Shown here: positions 24,707 to 33,225 of the stretch, piece after piece
Layout of the letters: every line of letters begins with the position of its first letter
Numbering within the stretch: position 1 is the first letter of the stretch
Assembly: GCA_026417075.1 (NCBI GenBank)
Contig: JAOADY010000043.1
Location: 1 to 33,225, forward strand
From: Caloramator sp.
Lineage (GTDB): Bacteria > Bacillota > Clostridia > Clostridiales > Caloramatoraceae
Direction of reading: 5' to 3'
DNA length: 33,225 nucleotides
Notes under the pieces: model-generated
The model's database searches: none
What the model was told of the DNA's origin: nothing
What the model saw: the letters and a program-made list of their open reading frames with translations, nothing else
Position numbers and translations under genes: made by a program

Positions 24707-26875
24707 TTAATCCTCAGGCTGCTCAAGAATTATTTTTACAGTTGAGCCCTTTTTAACAACTGATTTAGGTGGTACATCCTGAGTGGCGCCTATTCCATCT
24801 CCCATAAATACAATATTTAGTTCTAAAGAATTTGCTATATCATTAATTTCTTTTTTTGTCATACCTTTAAAATCCGGTACTGCTACCATTGCACTTGTAT
24901 TTTTCTCAACGCCAAGATATAATGTTATTTTAGTGTTTTCATTAATGCTTATACCAGGTTTAGGACTCATATCATAAATTATATTACCATTTCCTTGTAC
25001 TTCATAATCTATTTTGTTTTTCTTAAGTATTAAACCAGCTTCATCAACACTTAAACCTCTAACCTCTGGTATTATAACCTCTTGAACTATATTTTGATTA
25101 GCTATCTCACCCGTATCAGGCTGCATATTCCAATATCTGAATATATCTTCAAAAAGAGTTTTTGCAAGGGGAGCTGCCGTACTTCCTGAATAATAATTAG
25201 AAGGATCTGGTTCGTCTATTGAAAGAATAATTACAAATTTAGGATCCTTTGATGGTGCCATAGCTGCAAAGGATGAAATATATTTTCCCTGTGCATAACG
25301 ACCGTTTTCAACCACCTGAGCCGTTCCCGTTTTACCCCCAATATGATATCCTTGAATATACGCCTTCTTTGCCGCTCCATAGGTTACGACACTTTCAAGT
25401 ATTTCTCTTAGTTTTTTAGCTGATTGTTCAGATATCACTTGTTTTACTACCTTTGGTTGAATCTCTTTTACCACAGATGTATTCCCATTTTCGTCAGTTT
25501 TTAATTTTTTTTTCAAAATATGAGTTTCCATAATTTTCCCATTATTCGCAACCGCCGCAAAGGCTGTTAAAAATTGTATACTTGTTACTGAAATTCCTTG
25601 ACCAAAAGCTTCCGTTGCAAGTTCTACCTTTCCTACCTTTTCAATAGGCCTTATTATACCCTTTTCTTCTCCAGGAAGATCGATATTAGTTTTTTTCCCA
25701 AATCCAAAAGCATTATAATACTTATAAAGCCTATCTTTACCAATTCTTTCTCCAAGAATCATAAAACCTACATTACATGAATTTTGAAGTATTTGAGGAA
25801 AAGTCTGTATCCCATGTCCTTGCCTTCTCCAACAATGTATAATTCTATCTGCAACTTTATAAGAACCATTACAAGCAAATTTATCTGAATCCCTTACTAA
25901 ATTTTCATTTATAGCTGCTGCTGCAGTAATTACTTTCAGAATAGAACCCGGTTCAAAATTATAATTAACTGTTCTATTTTTCCACAATTTAACTGATTCA
26001 TTTACTGAACCTTTAACTGGATTATTAGGATCAAAATCAGGCTTTGATGCCATAGCCAATATATCTCCTGTTTTAGGATCCATTATGATTGCTGAAACTT
26101 GCTTTGCCTTATATTCAACAAGGCCTCTTTCTAAAGCTTTTTCTGTATAGTACTGAAGATATTGATCTATAGTTAAAACTACGTCATTTCCATTTTTTGG
26201 TGGATAATAATTAGCAATTTTGTAGGGCAATTCTCTATGATAAGCATCGGTTTCTCCCATATATCTTCCTGGAACTCCCTTTAAATCATTATTATATTGG
26301 AGTTCTATCCCCGATCTTCCATCTCCATCAACATTAGTACTTCCAAGAACCTGAGATAAAAAATTACCATTAGGATAATAACGCTTCGTATCTTCTGAAA
26401 CGATTATTCCTGGAAGTTTTAAAGCTCGTACTCTGTTTCCCTGTTCCTTTTCTATTCTTCTTGCTATAGTAACACATGCAACAGGAGCTCCATTGGACAT
26501 TTTTTTATTAAGTTTTGAAAGTATATTTTCTTTAGTCATGTTCAAAATAGGAGATAGCTTTTCAGCTATCTCTTCTTTTGTTATTTTTTTACTTTTTTCT
26601 TTGTCATTTATATCCTTTAGAAAAGCATCTACTCTTTCAACATTACCACTTACCGCAAGAGGATTGCCATTCCTATCGAGTATATCCCCCCTCCTTGCCG
26701 AAATTCTAATATCATTTGTCCACTGCTCTACAGCCCACTTTTGAAGCTGAGGAGACCATATAATCTGAACATAGGCATATCTTCCTACAATAACTGTCTG
26801 AACTAAAAATACAACAATAAAAAGCCATACTATTCTCTTTTTTAACGTAATGTTTGTTTTAGGTTCAGCATTCAA
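24707..26875 (-). CDS. ftsI: Class B penicillin-binding protein with two PASTA domains (FtsI/SpoVD type)
   Basis: Septal transpeptidase, 722 residues. N-terminal TM anchor (about 14-34); a dimerisation/pedestal domain with RRGDILDRNGNPLA (about 61-74); and a transpeptidase domain with SxxK (Ser311-Lys314), SxN (Ser366-Cys-Asn) and KTG (515-517). Two PASTA domains follow (about 600-660 and 663-720). It partners the SEDS protein FtsW. Clostridial annotations often call the dcw copy SpoVD. Bacillus SpoVD has one PASTA and PbpB two, so domain count points to the vegetative PbpB type, but a dual role is possible. Confidence 0.95.
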   Translation of the reverse strand: MNAEPKTNITLKKRIVWLFIVVFLVQTVIVGRYAYVQIIWSPQLQKWAVEQWTNDIRISARRGDILDRNGNPLAVSGNVERVDAFLKDINDKEKSKKITKEEIAEKLSPILNMTKENILSKLNKKMSNGAPVACVTIARRIEKEQGNRVRALKLPGIIVSEDTKRYYPNGNFLSQVLGSTNVDGDGRSGIELQYNNDLKGVPGRYMGETDAYHRELPYKIANYYPPKNGNDVVLTIDQYLQYYTEKALERGLVEYKAKQVSAIIMDPKTGDILAMASKPDFDPNNPVKGSVNESVKLWKNRTVNYNFEPGSILKVITAAAAINENLVRDSDKFACNGSYKVADRIIHCWRRQGHGIQTFPQILQNSCNVGFMILGERIGKDRLYKYYNAFGFGKKTNIDLPGEEKGIIRPIEKVGKVELATEAFGQGISVTSIQFLTAFAAVANNGKIMETHILKKKLKTDENGNTSVVKEIQPKVVKQVISEQSAKKLREILESVVTYGAAKKAYIQGYHIGGKTGTAQVVENGRYAQGKYISSFAAMAPSKDPKFVIILSIDEPDPSNYYSGSTAAPLAKTLFEDIFRYWNMQPDTGEIANQNIVQEVIIPEVRGLSVDEAGLILKKNKIDYEVQGNGNIIYDMSPKPGISINENTKITLYLGVEKNTSAMVAVPDFKGMTKKEINDIANSLELNIVFMGDGIGATQDVPPKSVVKKGSTVKIILEQPED

Positions 26876-26887
26876 ATAAATACCCTC

Positions 26888-27355
26888 CTAATATATTAAT
26901 CCCAATACTCTTTTTATAAAAGTTAATTTATCTGTTTTCTGGACTTCAGCTACTGATACTGTAAAAGGCTTTACATCAACATATCTAACACTTTGTCTGT
27001 CTGGCACAATCATACCATACTTTGAAACTGCAAAGGTTTCTATATTTTTTATATTATTATATTTTGCCATTTTAACTTTCAAATCTTCATTGTTCTTTTG
27101 TATTTGCTTTATTTCTTTTTTTATAGAATGTATATTATTTGTTATTTTTATAATAGCAGCAAATCTACAAAGGCTTAAAAAAGAAAGCATAGATAATACC
27201 ATTATACATGTCATTAATTTTAATTTAACCTTAGTCTTCTTTTTATTATTAACTTTTTGTCTTTTTCTTTTTTTCTCCTCTTTAATTATACTAGGTTCAA
27301 AATCATATGCAACATTTCCATAGGAATATAATTTTTTATTATTTGACATTACCAA
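26888..27355 (-). CDS. ftsL: Cell division protein FtsL-like
   Basis: A small bitopic protein of about 155 residues. A very basic cytoplasmic region (KEEKKRKRQKVNNKKKTKVK) precedes one TM helix (about 48-68). An extracellular leucine-zipper-like coiled coil (IHSIKKEIKQIQKNNEDLKVKM within about 75-97) and a short tail with SKYGMIVPDRQSV follow. A GTG at 27364 lies within the Shine-Dalgarno GGGGGTGA. The TTG at 27355, 8 bases past the SD core, is the likely start, with ATG at 27349 as alternative. FtsL identity rests on topology and on its place between rsmH and ftsI; sequence conservation of this family is low. Confidence 0.85.
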   Translation of the reverse strand: MVMSNNKKLYSYGNVAYDFEPSIIKEEKKRKRQKVNNKKKTKVKLKLMTCIMVLSMLSFLSLCRFAAIIKITNNIHSIKKEIKQIQKNNEDLKVKMAKYNNIKNIETFAVSKYGMIVPDRQSVRYVDVKPFTVSVAEVQKTDKLTFIKRVLGLIY

Positions 27356-27383
27356 TTTATTCACCCCCGCATCTTATTAGAAC

Positions 27384-28316
27384 TTATAATTTTTCTGCTA
27401 TTCTAAGCTTTGCGCTTCTTGCTCTTGGATTTTCTGTAAGCTCAGATTGTGATGGCAATATTGGTTTTTTAGTGATGACCTTAATCTCTGGTCTTTGATT
27501 GCAAACACATACTGGAAAACTTGGAGGACACGTGCATGGATTTTCTCTTCTTTTGAATACATTTTTTACTATCCTATCTTCAAGAGAATGAAAAGTTATA
27601 ATGCATATCCTCCCATCTTTTACTAATACATCTATGCAATCATTAACGGCTTTTTCTAAAATTTCTATTTCTTTATTTACCTCTATTCTAATAGCTTGAA
27701 AGGTTCTTTTAGCTGGATGTGGGCCTTCCCTCCTTGCCGAAGCTGGAATTGCAGCTTTTATAATATCAACCAATTCAAAAGTAGTTTCTATATTCTTTTT
27801 TTGTCTCTTCTTAACTATAAATTCTGCAATCCTTTTTGCCCATTTTTCTTCACCATATTCTCTTATAACTCTTTCAAGTTCTTCCTTTGAATATCTATTT
27901 ACAACATCAGCTGCAGTAAATTCATTTTCATTGTTCATTCTCATATCTAAAGGAGCATTATTCATATAGCTAAAACCCCTTAAAGGCTCATCCAACTGAT
28001 GAGATGATACACCTAAATCAAGCAATATTCCATCCACCTTATCTATATTTAAATCATTTAAGATATGTTTTATATTACAAAAATTATCATGAATAAAGTT
28101 AACATTTGAAAACTCTGCTAGTTTCTCTTTAGAAGCTCTAATCGCATTTATATCTTGATCTATACCTATAAGCAATCCATTCCCATCAAGAAGTTTTAAA
28201 ATTTCTTTTGAATGTCCCGCTCCACCTAAAGTACCATCAACATATATACCATTTTTTTTAATGTTCAAACCATTTATGCATTCCTCAAGAAGCACAGATT
28301 TATGTTTAAATTCCAT
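27384..28316 (-). CDS. rsmH: 16S rRNA (cytosine1402-N4)-methyltransferase RsmH (MraW)
   Basis: SAM-dependent methyltransferase acting on C1402 of 16S rRNA, 310 residues. The SAM-binding motif [16 protein letters not shown] is near residues 25-40. [20 protein letters not shown] (about 98-117) and [15 protein letters not shown] (about 208-222) are family hallmarks. The C-terminus ends [15 protein letters not shown]. Start ATG at 28316 follows a GGATGATATT leader. It lies 18 bases after mraZ, the usual order. Confidence 0.98.
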   Translation of the reverse strand: MEFKHKSVLLEECINGLNIKKNGIYVDGTLGGAGHSKEILKLLDGNGLLIGIDQDINAIRASKEKLAEFSNVNFIHDNFCNIKHILNDLNIDKVDGILLDLGVSSHQLDEPLRGFSYMNNAPLDMRMNNENEFTAADVVNRYSKEELERVIREYGEEKWAKRIAEFIVKKRQKKNIETTFELVDIIKAAIPASARREGPHPAKRTFQAIRIEVNKEIEILEKAVNDCIDVLVKDGRICIITFHSLEDRIVKNVFKRRENPCTCPPSFPVCVCNQRPEIKVITKKPILPSQSELTENPRARSAKLRIAEKL

Positions 28317-28334
28317 AATATCATCCTTTATAAA

Positions 28335-28769
28335 TTAAATTCCTATTCCAAGATTGGACATCTTCTCAGCTATTTCTTCATAGTCTATATTTTGTTTATT
28401 ATATTCATCCCACTTTTCCTTACTCCATATTTCAATTCTGGTTGAAACTCCTATACTTACTATATCCTTTACAATGCCTGCATATTCAATGAGATTTTGT
28501 GGTATTAACGCTCTGCCCTGTTTATCGGCTTCAATATCAGCAGCTCCTGAAAAGAAAAACCTTACAAAAGCCCTTGCATCCTTATTGGTCAGTGGAAGGG
28601 ACTTTAACTTTTCCTCAAGCTTTTTCCACTCCTCCATAGGGTAGCAATAAAGGCATCCATCAAGGCCCTTTGTAATTACAAATATATTGCCAAGCTCCTC
28701 TCTAAACTTTGAGGGTATTATTATTCTATTTTTTGCATCGAGTGCGTGTTGATATTCTCCAATAAACAT
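28335..28769 (-). CDS. mraZ: Transcriptional regulator MraZ
   Basis: DNA-binding regulator of the division and cell wall cluster, 144 residues. Two SpoVT/AbrB-like repeats are present: one beginning [21 protein letters not shown], the other around [16 protein letters not shown] (about 77-92). In other bacteria MraZ binds direct repeats ahead of its own gene. Four such repeats lie 13 to 49 bases upstream here. Start ATG at 28769 with GGTGA upstream, part of the last repeat. It is the first gene of a 14-gene co-directional block. Confidence 0.97.
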   Translation of the reverse strand: MFIGEYQHALDAKNRIIIPSKFREELGNIFVITKGLDGCLYCYPMEEWKKLEEKLKSLPLTNKDARAFVRFFFSGAADIEADKQGRALIPQNLIEYAGIVKDIVSIGVSTRIEIWSKEKWDEYNKQNIDYEEIAEKMSNLGIGI

Positions 28770-28781
28770 ATAAATTCACCA

Positions 28782-28818
28782 CAACTTTGCTCCACTTTAC
28801 TCCACTTTAAACCACTAC
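28782..28818 (-). promoter_or_regulatory. MraZ-binding repeat array
   Basis: Plus-strand units CAACTTT (28782), CCACTTT (28792), CCACTTT (28802) and CCACTAC (28812) recur every 10 bp. On the coding strand the pattern is AAAGTGG-N3. Helical phasing and motif fit the AAAGTG-type MraZ boxes described for Mollicutes and the TGGG-type of E. coli. The copy nearest the gene abuts the mraZ Shine-Dalgarno. Confidence 0.8.
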
Positions 28819-28847
28819 ATCATATTATTCTATATAAATGATAAAAA
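28819..28847 (-). promoter_or_regulatory. Possible promoter of the mraZ-led dcw operon
   Basis: TATGAT (28819-28824; 5 of 6 to the -10) with a weak TTTTTA -35 (28842-28847) and a 17-base spacer. If right, the start site falls within the first MraZ repeat. The -35 matches poorly, so this is tentative. Confidence 0.35.
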
Positions 28848-28935
28848 TCCTTCTTTGTTTACAATTTTTTAAAGTTTAATAATAAATTAAATTTAAATAT
28901 ATTTTATATTTAAATTATTATTATGTTTATAAATA

Positions 28936-28964
28936 TTGCAGAGTAAAAGGCTATAGTTTATAAT
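28936..28964 (+). promoter_or_regulatory. Sigma-A promoter of ychF
   Basis: TTGCAG (28936-28941) and a perfect TATAAT (28959-28964) with a 17-base spacer. It lies about 85 bases upstream of the ychF start and diverges from the mraZ promoter region. Confidence 0.72.
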
Positions 28965-29048
28965 TTATTTGATAATCACACGAAAAATTTTTAATAATAA
29001 ATATTTATAACATTTTTATTACTGGAAATCAAAGAAAGGAAGATAAAA

Positions 29049-30146
29049 ATGAAACTTGGAATAGTTGGTTTGCCAAATGTAGGCAAGAGTACCCTTTTTA
29101 ATGCAATTACACAGGCAGGAGCAGAAGCTGCAAATTATCCTTTTTGTACAATCGAACCTAATGTAGGCGTTGTTGCGGTTCCTGATTATCGTCTTGATAA
29201 ACTTGCACAGATGTATAAGCCCGAAAAATATACTCCAGCAGTAATAGAATTTTATGATATAGCAGGTCTTGTTAAAGGAGCAAGTAAAGGAGAAGGATTA
29301 GGTAATAAATTTCTTTCCCACATAAGAGAAGTTGAAGCCATAGTACATGTTGTAAGATGTTTTGAAGATGCTAATATAGTTCATGTAGATGGAAGTATAA
29401 ATCCAATAAGAGATATTGAAACTATTAACCTTGAACTTATATTCTCTGATATGGAAGTTCTTGAAAAAAGAATGGATAAGACAAGAAAATATGCACGTTC
29501 AGGTGATAAAAAAGCTCAAAAAGAATTAGAATTTATGGAAAGAATCTATAAACACCTTGAAGAAGGAAAACCTTCAAGGACACTAGATATGAATGATGAA
29601 GAAAAAGAACTTATAAAGCAGTATTTTCTTTTAACATCAAAACCAGTTTTATATGCTACAAATATTTCAGAAGATGAACTTATTAATGGATATGAGAATA
29701 ATAAATATATAAAAGCCGTCGAAGATTTTGCAAAAAATGAAGGTTCTGAAGTAATACCAATATGTGCAAAACTTGAAGAAGAAATAGCTTCCTTAGATGG
29801 TGATGAAAAGCAGGCATTCTTAGAAGACTACGGACTTAAAGAACCTGGATTAAACAGGCTTATAAAGGCAAGTTATAAATTATTAGGCTTAATCAGCTTT
29901 TTAACCGCTGGTCCAAAGGAAGTCAGAGCCTGGACAATAAAAAAAGGTACAAAGGCTCCTCAAGCAGCAGGAAAAATCCATTCTGATATGGAAAGAGGGT
30001 TTATAAGAGCAGAGGTTATTCCCTTTGAAACTCTAATAAATTGTGGTTCTGAAGTTGTAGCTAAGGAAAAAGGCTTAATAAAATCCGAAGGAAAAGATTA
30101 TATAATGCAGGATGGAGATGTAGTTGTATTTAGATTTAACGTTTAA
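29049..30146 (+). CDS. ychF: Redox-regulated ATPase YchF (Obg family)
   Basis: Ribosome-associated P-loop NTPase that prefers ATP, 365 residues. P-loop GLPNVGKST at residues 7-15, then [11 protein letters not shown] (switch I region), [17 protein letters not shown] (G3), an inserted coiled-coil helical domain (about 125-190), and a C-terminal TGS domain (about 275-365) with [21 protein letters not shown] and the final [17 protein letters not shown]-type ending. Start ATG has AAAGGAAG 7 bases upstream. It is a single plus-strand gene with its own promoter. Confidence 0.98.
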   Translation: MKLGIVGLPNVGKSTLFNAITQAGAEAANYPFCTIEPNVGVVAVPDYRLDKLAQMYKPEKYTPAVIEFYDIAGLVKGASKGEGLGNKFLSHIREVEAIVHVVRCFEDANIVHVDGSINPIRDIETINLELIFSDMEVLEKRMDKTRKYARSGDKKAQKELEFMERIYKHLEEGKPSRTLDMNDEEKELIKQYFLLTSKPVLYATNISEDELINGYENNKYIKAVEDFAKNEGSEVIPICAKLEEEIASLDGDEKQAFLEDYGLKEPGLNRLIKASYKLLGLISFLTAGPKEVRAWTIKKGTKAPQAAGKIHSDMERGFIRAEVIPFETLINCGSEVVAKEKGLIKSEGKDYIMQDGDVVVFRFNV

Positions 30147-30164
30147 TTTCATATATCAATAAGA

Positions 30165-30257
30165 GGCTGTCACACTAAGGATTTACATACAATATATTAA
30201 TTTACAAATTAAAAACTATCACAATATATTGTAGTATTTATTCTTAATGTGACAGCC
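30165..30257. repeat. 93-bp nested palindrome between ychF and the Lon-like gene
   Basis: Outer 15-bp repeats (GGCTGTCACACTAAG at 30165-30179, complement at 30243-30257, one mismatch), a middle 11-bp pair (TACAATATATT at 30188-30198, complement at 30223-30233) and an inner TTAATTT-AC-AAATTAA (30197-30212). It lies between convergent genes. The GGCTGTCACA ends resemble the termini of some insertion sequences, suggesting a MITE; it may also end both transcripts. Confidence 0.8.
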
Positions 30258-30328
30258 ATTATTCTATTAAATTCAAAATTAATGAAAATAAATCTTTTTT
30301 TAAAGCAATATTTCTATTTTAAAGCTAC

Positions 30329-32692
30329 TTATTTTTTGTTTTGCTTACTCAAATTAAAAGCATTTTGATATTTTATCATTTTCTCGGTTATTTTATTTTT
30401 TAGTAATTCATATACCTTTTCATTTTTCTTTACAACTCTTTCATCTATCATGATTTCCATACACTCTTCAATATTTTTAACAACATAAATATAAAACTCA
30501 TCTCTATCAACAGCTTCAATAATTTCATCTTTTAAAACAAGTTCATCCGTATTTGAATAGGGTATTATTACTCCGCAGTTTTTGATTCCATAGATTTTGC
30601 ATATATCAAAATATCCTTCAATTTTTTCATTTACCTTTCCAACTGGCTGTATCTCTCCTTTTTGATTTACTGAACCTGTTACAGCTATATTTTGTTTTAT
30701 TGGAATATCTGAAAGACTTGACAAAAGCGCAATAAGTTCAGCTGCAGATGCACTGTCGCCATCTATTTCCCCATACATTTGTTCAAAACATATATTTGCA
30801 TTAAAGGATATCGGTATATTCTGACCAAAGGTTTTTCCAATATATCCTGATAATATAAGCACTCCCTTGCTATGAATATTTCCACTCATATTAGTTTCTC
30901 TTTCAATATTGATTATTCCATTAGTTCCAGCAAAAGTTGTAACTGTTATTCTATTTTGCTTTCCAAAAGCAAAATCTCCATAATCTATTACCGACAAACC
31001 ATTTATTTCTCCAACTTTAGAGCCTTCTAGATTAATTATATATTTCCCCTCTTTATACATATTAAGCAATCTATCTTTTATAATTCCATGTCTTTTTTCT
31101 ATAGAGCAAATTGCACTGCTAACATTCATCTTTGTTATATTCTTTTGAGAATTTAATTTTGCATTTAAATCAGCAATATCTATTATATCAACAATTTTAT
31201 CAAAGGACGCAGTTAAATAATTTCTGCTCTCTGCAAGCCTTAAAGAATATTTTATTATCTCAATTATGCCTTCCCTGTTAATCGGTAGTATATTATTTTC
31301 ATCACAGTAATTACTTATAAAACCAAGAAATTTTAAAATTTCTCCATTATTATTTTTTATTTCATCTTCAAAATCTGCCTTTATTTTGAAAAGCTCCCTG
31401 AATTCATCATCATAATTAAACAAAAGATAATATATAAATGGAGTTCCGAGCAAAATAACCTTTATATCAAGAGGTATTTTTTCTGGTTGCAATGTTGATA
31501 GAGGAATTATATCAAATTGATTTTTTAAATTTTCAATAGAAATACAATTTGATATAAGACTATTTTTTAAAGCATTCCATCCCTTATAGCTCGATAAAAG
31601 CTTAAGGGCATCAATAACAATAAAACCACCGTTAGCTTTATGAAGACTTCCTGCTTTAATCATCGTAAAATCTGTAACCAGCATTCCCTGTTTATTTTCA
31701 TACTCAATTATACCTATTAAATTATGAAATTCTGGATCATCTTCAAAAATTACTGGAGCTCCTTCATCTTTATTATGGGATACTATTACATTTACATAAT
31801 ATCTTTTATAAAATTCCTCGTCATACTTTTCATTGGCTTCATCTCCATCCATAAATGCCTCAATGTTTTCAGTAATATCTACCTGCATATTTTTAAGATA
31901 ATCGATTATCTTAGGATTATATCCATACTCCTTTATAAGTTCATCAATTTTACCTCCTATTAATTCTATACAAACATCATCATCTAATTTTTTAAGTTTA
32001 TCCTTCATTTCTTTTTTTAGTTGTTTGCTCTTTCTTATAGTTTCAAGAGCAATAATTTTTAATTCTGAAACATCTTGGTTTATTTTATTTTTTTCATCTT
32101 CAGATAGCTCATTATACTGTTTTTCTGTCATTTCATCTGTTCCATCAATAAGAGGTATAAATGCAAAACCTTCTCCTGTACTTTTAACGTTAAAACCTTT
32201 ATATTTTGCTATATCATATAATTTATCAATGTATTTCAATATTTCCTTTTGATAAACGTCGATTATATCATTTCTTTTCTTTTCATAATCTTCATTCGAA
32301 AAAAAATCCGGCACTTCATTAAATAAACTGTTAATCAAATTATCTATATCTTCTTTAAATTTAATCGATGTACCTGGCCTTAGCCAAATCGCAACTGGCA
32401 TATTGCTGTCAATAAAATTATAAACATAGCACCTATCAAAAGGTGTATCCATCTTTTTTGCATATTCCTTTATTCTTTTAATTACATAACTTTTTTTACC
32501 ACATCCATTATTTCCAGAAACATATATATTATATCCCTTCTTATTCATTAACAAACCAAGTTCAATTGCATCAACAGCCCTTTGCTGACCAATTATTTCT
32601 TTAAAAGGAGTTATTTCTTTACTCGTCTCAAATATCGGAAGTGACTTAAAATCTATTTTCAACTCATCAGATGTAAGCTTTTTATATTTCAT
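30329..32692 (-). CDS. Lon-family ATP-dependent protease (LonB/YcbZ-like, COG1067)
   Basis: 787 residues, soluble. The N-terminal AAA part carries a P-loop-like GNNGCGKKS (about 59-67), in which Lys replaces the usual Ser/Thr after GK, as this divergent branch tends to vary there. A long helical insertion (about 130-290) follows. GGFIVIDALKLL is the Walker B region. The C-terminal Lon protease domain has catalytic Ser647 (DGDSAS) and Lys690 (NEKIEG), 43 residues apart as in E. coli Lon. Start ATG at 32692 follows GGGGGGAGTGTT. It is transcribed alone, towards ychF. Substrates are unknown. Confidence 0.92.
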   Translation of the reverse strand: MKYKKLTSDELKIDFKSLPIFETSKEITPFKEIIGQQRAVDAIELGLLMNKKGYNIYVSGNNGCGKKSYVIKRIKEYAKKMDTPFDRCYVYNFIDSNMPVAIWLRPGTSIKFKEDIDNLINSLFNEVPDFFSNEDYEKKRNDIIDVYQKEILKYIDKLYDIAKYKGFNVKSTGEGFAFIPLIDGTDEMTEKQYNELSEDEKNKINQDVSELKIIALETIRKSKQLKKEMKDKLKKLDDDVCIELIGGKIDELIKEYGYNPKIIDYLKNMQVDITENIEAFMDGDEANEKYDEEFYKRYYVNVIVSHNKDEGAPVIFEDDPEFHNLIGIIEYENKQGMLVTDFTMIKAGSLHKANGGFIVIDALKLLSSYKGWNALKNSLISNCISIENLKNQFDIIPLSTLQPEKIPLDIKVILLGTPFIYYLLFNYDDEFRELFKIKADFEDEIKNNNGEILKFLGFISNYCDENNILPINREGIIEIIKYSLRLAESRNYLTASFDKIVDIIDIADLNAKLNSQKNITKMNVSSAICSIEKRHGIIKDRLLNMYKEGKYIINLEGSKVGEINGLSVIDYGDFAFGKQNRITVTTFAGTNGIINIERETNMSGNIHSKGVLILSGYIGKTFGQNIPISFNANICFEQMYGEIDGDSASAAELIALLSSLSDIPIKQNIAVTGSVNQKGEIQPVGKVNEKIEGYFDICKIYGIKNCGVIIPYSNTDELVLKDEIIEAVDRDEFYIYVVKNIEECMEIMIDERVVKKNEKVYELLKNKITEKMIKYQNAFNLSKQNKK

Positions 32693-32763
32693 AACACTCC
32701 CCCCTTTGCTTTAATATATAATATTCTAAAAAAGTCATTTTAAATAATACTTTTTAAAATTTA

Positions 32764-32796
32764 ATAAAAAAAGAGGAAATGAAAAATCATTTCCTC
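32764..32796 (-). terminator. Rho-independent terminator after deoC
   Basis: A perfect 10-bp stem (GAGGAAATGA at 32773-32782 with TCATTTCCTC at 32787-32796), AAAA loop, and a run of T on the minus strand after the stem. It lies 7 bases past the deoC stop. Confidence 0.9.
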
Positions 32797-32802
32797 AATC
32801 GA

Positions 32803-33225
32803 TTACTTTCCTATTATTTTCAATGAAGAGCTAGCACCAATTCTGCTGGCACCAGCTTCAATCATAGATACTGCATCTTCAAAACTATGAACTCCTCCTG
32901 ATGCCTTAACACCCATATCATCACCAACGGTTTGTCTCATTAGCCTAATATCTTCAGCCTTTGCTCCCCATTTGCTAAATCCTGTTGAAGTCTTTACAAA
33001 ATCTGCTTCAGCTTCCTTTGCAAGTTTACAAGCCATTATCTTTTCTTCATCAGTTAAAAGGCAGGTTTCTATTATTACTTTTACAAGAGCTTTTCCCTTT
33101 GCCGCATCAACAACAGATTTAATATCATTCTTTACATAATCATATTCCTTTGCCTTTAACATTCCAATATTTATTACCATATCAACCTCATCCGCACCAT
33201 CCTCGATTGCCTTTTTAGTTTCAAA
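32803..33225 (-). CDS. deoC: Deoxyribose-phosphate aldolase, C-terminal part (runs off the right edge)
   Basis: Cleaves 2-deoxyribose-5-phosphate to acetaldehyde and glyceraldehyde-3-phosphate in deoxynucleoside breakdown. The 140 residues visible are the C-terminal two thirds of a class I TIM-barrel aldolase. They begin [20 protein letters not shown], so the frame is open beyond the ATG at 33180 and the true start lies outside the window. The Schiff-base Lys is in FVKTSTGF, and the second conserved Lys in VKASGGV. The terminator after it shows it ends its transcript. Confidence 0.97.
   Translation of the reverse strand, partial: FETKKAIEDGADEVDMVINIGMLKAKEYDYVKNDIKSVVDAAKGKALVKVIIETCLLTDEEKIMACKLAKEAEADFVKTSTGFSKWGAKAEDIRLMRQTVGDDMGVKASGGVHSFEDAVSMIEAGASRIGASSSLKIIGK

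Noticed and set aside
1-33225. CRISPR arrays, tRNA or rRNA genes, riboswitches, prophage or transposase genes
   Set aside because: I looked for spaced repeats, cloverleaf-like sequence, known riboswitch cores and transposase motifs in the intergenic regions and saw none; only the two short palindromic elements suggest mobility.

Overview
The window is a low-GC (strongly AT-rich) chromosomal segment from an endospore-forming anaerobe of the Clostridia, probably a Clostridium or Caloramator-like member of the Clostridiaceae. The evidence is spoIVA, spoIIGA, sigE, sigG and ylmC (sporulation), an oxygen-sensitive class III ribonucleotide reductase (nrdD, nrdG), and a MurE with the DNPR signature of meso-diaminopimelate cell walls. 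Nearly everything is on the minus strand. Only the patatin-like gene and ychF are on plus. I see no tRNA, rRNA, CRISPR array, prophage or transposase gene. No stretch longer than 300 bases lacks a gene.

Layout from right to left, which is the direction of transcription of most genes: a 3' fragment of deoC with its terminator; a Lon-family protease; plus-strand ychF, with a 93-bp nested palindrome between the two convergent genes. Then comes the division and cell-wall (dcw) cluster mraZ-rsmH-ftsL-ftsI/spoVD-murE-mraY-ftsW-murG-ftsQ-DUF881-sbp-DUF881-ftsA-ftsZ, closed by a long terminator. MraZ-type 10-bp repeats precede mraZ. Next is the sporulation sigma unit spoIIGA-sigE-sigG, then ylmC. nrdR-nrdD follow under a promoter carrying two NrdR boxes. 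After an 84-bp palindrome come nrdG-pgeF-response regulator-histidine kinase, then DUF512 radical SAM protein-der-gpsA. Finally there is the plus-strand patatin-like gene and the 5' end of spoIVA at the left edge.

The dcw block makes lipid II and the divisome. The neighbouring spoIIG unit makes the protease that activates pro-sigma-E, then sigma-E and sigma-G. The nrd genes make dNTPs without oxygen. All genes belong to known families, so I find no wholly new enzyme system. The most interesting signals are regulatory. (1) The sigG leader looks like a built-in switch: read-through mRNA from sigE can fold so that the sigG ribosome-binding site is hidden, while the 5' half of that hairpin lies inside the spacer of a candidate sigma-F/G promoter and would be missing from the short mRNA. 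(2) Two NrdR boxes 31 bp apart bracket the -10 element of nrdR. (3) Four MraZ repeats lie between the presumed mraZ start site and its Shine-Dalgarno sequence. (4) Two short compound palindromes and one strong intercistronic hairpin are unexplained.
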